The notes under the pieces are model-generated. The model did not search any database. It saw nothing but the letters and a program-made list of their open reading frames with translations, and had not been told where the DNA came from. A DNA stretch of 64,000 nucleotides from CAWJLE01 sp963843645 (GTDB lineage Bacteria > Chloroflexota > Anaerolineae > DAOTYC01). Location: assembly GCA_963843645.1 (NCBI GenBank), contig CAWJLE010000003.1, positions 744,001-808,000 of the forward strand. The letters run 5' to 3'. The stretch's first letter is position 1. Each line of letters starts with the position of its first letter. The position numbers were made by a program, and so were the translations under genes. Shown here in pieces: positions 62,801-64,000 of the stretch.

Positions 62801-63891
62801 AGGAAGCCACCCTTACGCCGACTCCGGAAGAGACCGTCGTGACCGAGCCGACCGAGACTTCGACGGTGATACCCGAAGGGCCGACTGCCACTCCTACCGC
62901 GGAAGAGACCGTCGTGACCGAGCCGACCGCTACTCCCATGCCCGAGCAACCGACTGCCACGCCGACCACACAGGAGCCGGTCGTGACTGAGCCGACCTCT
63001 ACATCCGTCCCGGAGGAACCAACTGCTACGCCGACCGCGGTGGCCCCCGTCGTAACTGAGCCGACCGCAACGACAGTCCCCGACGAGCCGACTGTCACGC
63101 CTATCTCCGTAGAGCCGACTGCGACTGTCGTAACGGCAGAGCCCACATCGACGCCGGTGCCTGCGGAACCGACAGCAGCTCAGGTGCCTGCCGAACCGAC
63201 TGCGACACCTGTGCCTGCCGAACCGACTGCGACACCTGTTCCTGCCGAACCGACGGCGACACCGGTACCGCCCAAGCCGACTGCAACGCAGATCGTCCAG
63301 GCGCCGCCGGCCGCGAACGAGCCCACCGCAACGCCCATCGTGATGAGCGAGCCACCGACAGCGACACCGACCGTCGCGGCCCCGCCTCTGGCGCAGAAGC
63401 CCGCCCAGGTCCAGGCTGCTCCGACCGCAACGCCTGCGAAGAAGAAGCCGTCGCGTCCGGCGGCCGCCAGCAAGCCGACGCTCGCTCCGTCTGCAGCGCC
63501 GACGGCAATCGTTGCCTCCGAGCCGCTCCAGAATGCGGTTCTTAGCGAGCCGCCATCGCCGACTCCGGCGCCGAAGCGGGCGGCCCGCCAGACCCCGAGA
63601 CCGAAGCCAACGGCGAAGCCGGCGGCCCAGCCAATCACAATCCAGCCGAGTCCCACTCCCGTGGTCGTGCCGACCACGCCACCTCAGGACTCCGTCGCGA
63701 ACGAGGCGGCGCCAGCTCCAAGGCACAAGCCGGCCGCTGCGCCCAAGCCGGCAGTCGCGCCGAAACCGGCTACCGCTCCTCCTCCGGCGTCCAGGCCGGA
63801 ACAGCCGACGCCTACCCCGATCCCGACCGAGATCATAAGCGCCGACGCCGGACCCGGCTCCGCGCCGCAAGAGTCCGCCGACACTCAGTGA
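59866..63891 (+). CDS. Large WD40/NBR1-Ig/CARDB surface protein with Thr/Pro/Glu repeats
   Basis: 1341 residues. An N-terminal membrane/signal segment (about 25-47) is followed by a WD40 propeller (about 115-400; repeats with VAFSPDGSLLAVASSD and VRLWQV). An NBR1-like Ig domain (410-515) has WRVQNVGSCPWSD. Three CARDB domains (about 600-700, 718-818, 843-960) are joined by PTPTP linkers. A Thr/Pro/Glu repeat region (about 980-1145, period-8 PAEPTATP) and a Pro/Lys/Ala-rich tail without a sorting signal complete it. It is probably exported and wall-associated, binding proteins or glycans. AGGGGGAAATC precedes ATG. Confidence 0.85.
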   Translation: MRVVNVSPMGTLHRAQRLFRARSPLFIAIIVIGTMLVTSVGVPAAPVIAQEPTATPEALAPAGGSVQQQQPEQPAPPEGLAPQERTVVPNAPTIPSAVTAKITTAVEVQAPSGPVQPGAFGLGHVAYSPKGSSLALGTAFGVYLYDTESRQSTGRIDTGGAVSSIAYSPDGGLLAAGSSSNSVQIWQADGGSLIHTMQAPAGQVNWVAFSPDGSLLAVASSDAQIRLWNVADGALAQTLTGHNGPISSVAFSPNGEFVVSGAADGSVRVWSVQDGIATNSVVGAQGGVSRVAFSADGSTVAFGSGDGTVRLWQVNGGQVPTTLAGHLGAVTDLAFMPGDSLVASASTDGTVRLWQVTDGQLIAILPGNIGPLSSISFRPDGRRLIAFSYGGEFRLWNLSALFPAACTDGAAFVVDVTVPNNTVIAPGAPFQKVWRVQNVGSCPWSDRYQLVFASGTQLSAIDAQPLTTVAPGNTLDIAVDMVAPAEPGIYQAVWQIVDPNGQPFGPGLTVIIQSGTPGPAVYITASATYIDAGQSVTIQATVIGTVQAWLDGEPIFDGFAQKTVWLCGTTTFTVDGMLSDGSHITQSVTVNVNGSCNNNEADLRIKELNASNTNPVVGEVVHFSARVKNEGDESADDFDLKWRPSSSSSYSTKGKDLDLDPGDDEWVDWNYTFNSPGTYETRARIEYNDEETHRSLTIVVSGSATPTPTPTPGAADVVMTGLTADDTAPQAGQVVHFTATLHNQGSGTATNYRLVWRPSDATAFQLISGSVNLNSGETQNYDFDYTYTQAGTYNTTAVVTSGGQPVLEDSNYKTLEITVSSIFPTPTPGTPTPTPTVGPAPAGNPNLVVTALAANPSSPAAGEVVHFTASVQNQGDGPAYGFQTLWRPDSSAAFQLQSSGLNLEAGQSLLIAFDYTFTAEGTYETEEVAEFASVRGLSASAVTGSNSRTLTVVVGPSGSSLLQLGTATPTITSTVAPPEEATLTPTPEETVVTEPTETSTVIPEGPTATPTAEETVVTEPTATPMPEQPTATPTTQEPVVTEPTSTSVPEEPTATPTAVAPVVTEPTATTVPDEPTVTPISVEPTATVVTAEPTSTPVPAEPTAAQVPAEPTATPVPAEPTATPVPAEPTATPVPPKPTATQIVQAPPAANEPTATPIVMSEPPTATPTVAAPPLAQKPAQVQAAPTATPAKKKPSRPAAASKPTLAPSAAPTAIVASEPLQNAVLSEPPSPTPAPKRAARQTPRPKPTAKPAAQPITIQPSPTPVVVPTTPPQDSVANEAAPAPRHKPAAAPKPAVAPKPATAPPPASRPEQPTPTPIPTEIISADAGPGSAPQESADTQ
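62860..63300 (+). repeat. Thr/Pro/Glu coding repeats
   Basis: Tandem degenerate repeats encode EPTATP-type units. The best copies, with period 24 bp, lie at about 63160-63280 (PAEPTATPV). Confidence 0.75.
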
Positions 63892-63954
63892 TTGTGGCGG
63901 GCAAGATCCCGAAGCTTCAGGACATCGGAAGTCTGACAGAAGAGAATTGAAGGA

Positions 63955-63992
63955 AGTCCCCGGTTTGCATGACAAACCGGGGACTGTTTTTG
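63955..63992 (+). terminator. Strong rho-independent terminator
   Basis: AGTCCCCGGTTTG (63955-63967) pairs perfectly with CAAACCGGGGACT (63973-63985) around CATGA and is followed by GTTTTTG. It ends the large surface-protein gene. A GACTTCCG-type arm (TCGGAAGTC, 63925-63933) lies just before it. Confidence 0.9.
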
Positions 63993-64000
63993 TAGCGATA

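Noticed and set aside
62473..63975. Minus-strand open frame of 500 codons, very Arg/Gly-rich
   Set aside because: It mirrors the Thr/Pro/Glu repeats of the surface protein; the composition is an artefact of the repeat.
1..64000. Mobile element, prophage or defence island
   Set aside because: No transposase, integrase, phage structural gene, toxin-antitoxin pair or attachment-site duplication was recognised.

Overview
The window is a 64 kb, G+C-rich piece of a bacterial chromosome. No rRNA or tRNA gene, prophage, insertion sequence or CRISPR array was seen. Several traits point to a member of the Chloroflexota, perhaps Anaerolineae-like. These are secreted proteins with Thr/Pro-rich PTPTP linkers, NBR1-like Ig, CARDB and WD40/PD40 modules, many ribose- and maltose-type sugar ABC importers, Gfo/Idh/MocA dehydrogenases, ferredoxin-linked 2-oxoacid metabolism, and a split aconitase-X plus isopentenyl phosphate kinase pair. 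The assignment is inference; no marker phylogeny could be run.

Layout. 0-2 kb (minus): an autoregulated marR with a leaderless-looking promoter, a NUDIX hydrolase and a small secreted protein. 2.3-9.4 kb (plus): a MacA-MacB-type efflux operon, an SH3/TolB-like secreted protein and an OmpR-type two-component system. 9.5-17.5 kb (plus): one compact run with prfA, prmC, a HAD phosphatase, a Sua5/YrdC protein, a glycosyltransferase, a WecG/TagA transferase, AcnX large and small subunits and isopentenyl phosphate kinase. The last five genes can be read only by crossing about twenty frameshifts. 17.7-29.3 kb (plus): a sugar/sugar-acid region with a UlaG-like lactonase, an L-gulonate-dehydrogenase-like enzyme, a cyclase-family hydrolase, RbsA/RbsC/RbsB, a YfhO-like membrane protein, RbsD and a Gfo/Idh/MocA oxidoreductase. 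29.3-33.8 kb (plus): a DUF4062-like protein, coaX and coaBC for coenzyme A synthesis, a PAS protein and a P1-type aminopeptidase.

33.8-39 kb holds a minus-strand NBR1-Ig/HExxH secreted protein and two tandem paralogous surface proteins of an unrecognised family. 39.2-44.6 kb (plus) is a redox module: 2-oxoacid:ferredoxin oxidoreductase alpha/gamma and beta subunits, a Tat-exported DUF362 protein and a NapH-like polyferredoxin. 44.7-48.8 kb (minus) has DUF2207-like, FIST, pyrG and a Thr/Pro-rich peptide. 49.1-59.6 kb is a second carbohydrate region: a Tat-exported solute-binding protein, a MalF-type permease and two near-identical MalG-type permeases, then a URO-D-family protein, DUF2461, a RuBisCO-like protein, a zinc alcohol dehydrogenase and another Gfo/Idh/MocA enzyme. 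59.9-63.9 kb encodes one 1341-residue WD40/Ig/CARDB surface protein followed by a strong terminator.

The two carbohydrate regions probably feed central metabolism through importers and NAD(P)-linked oxidations. Neither encodes a sugar kinase here, and the MalFG importer has no local ATPase. The most unusual items are the AcnX/IPK pair (a candidate archaeal-type mevalonate branch), the RuBisCO-like protein in a sugar cluster, the tandem surface-protein family, the duplicated MalG, and a dispersed GACTTCCG inverted-repeat element. Isolated frameshifts occur in at least five other genes, so consensus errors are likely in this assembly.
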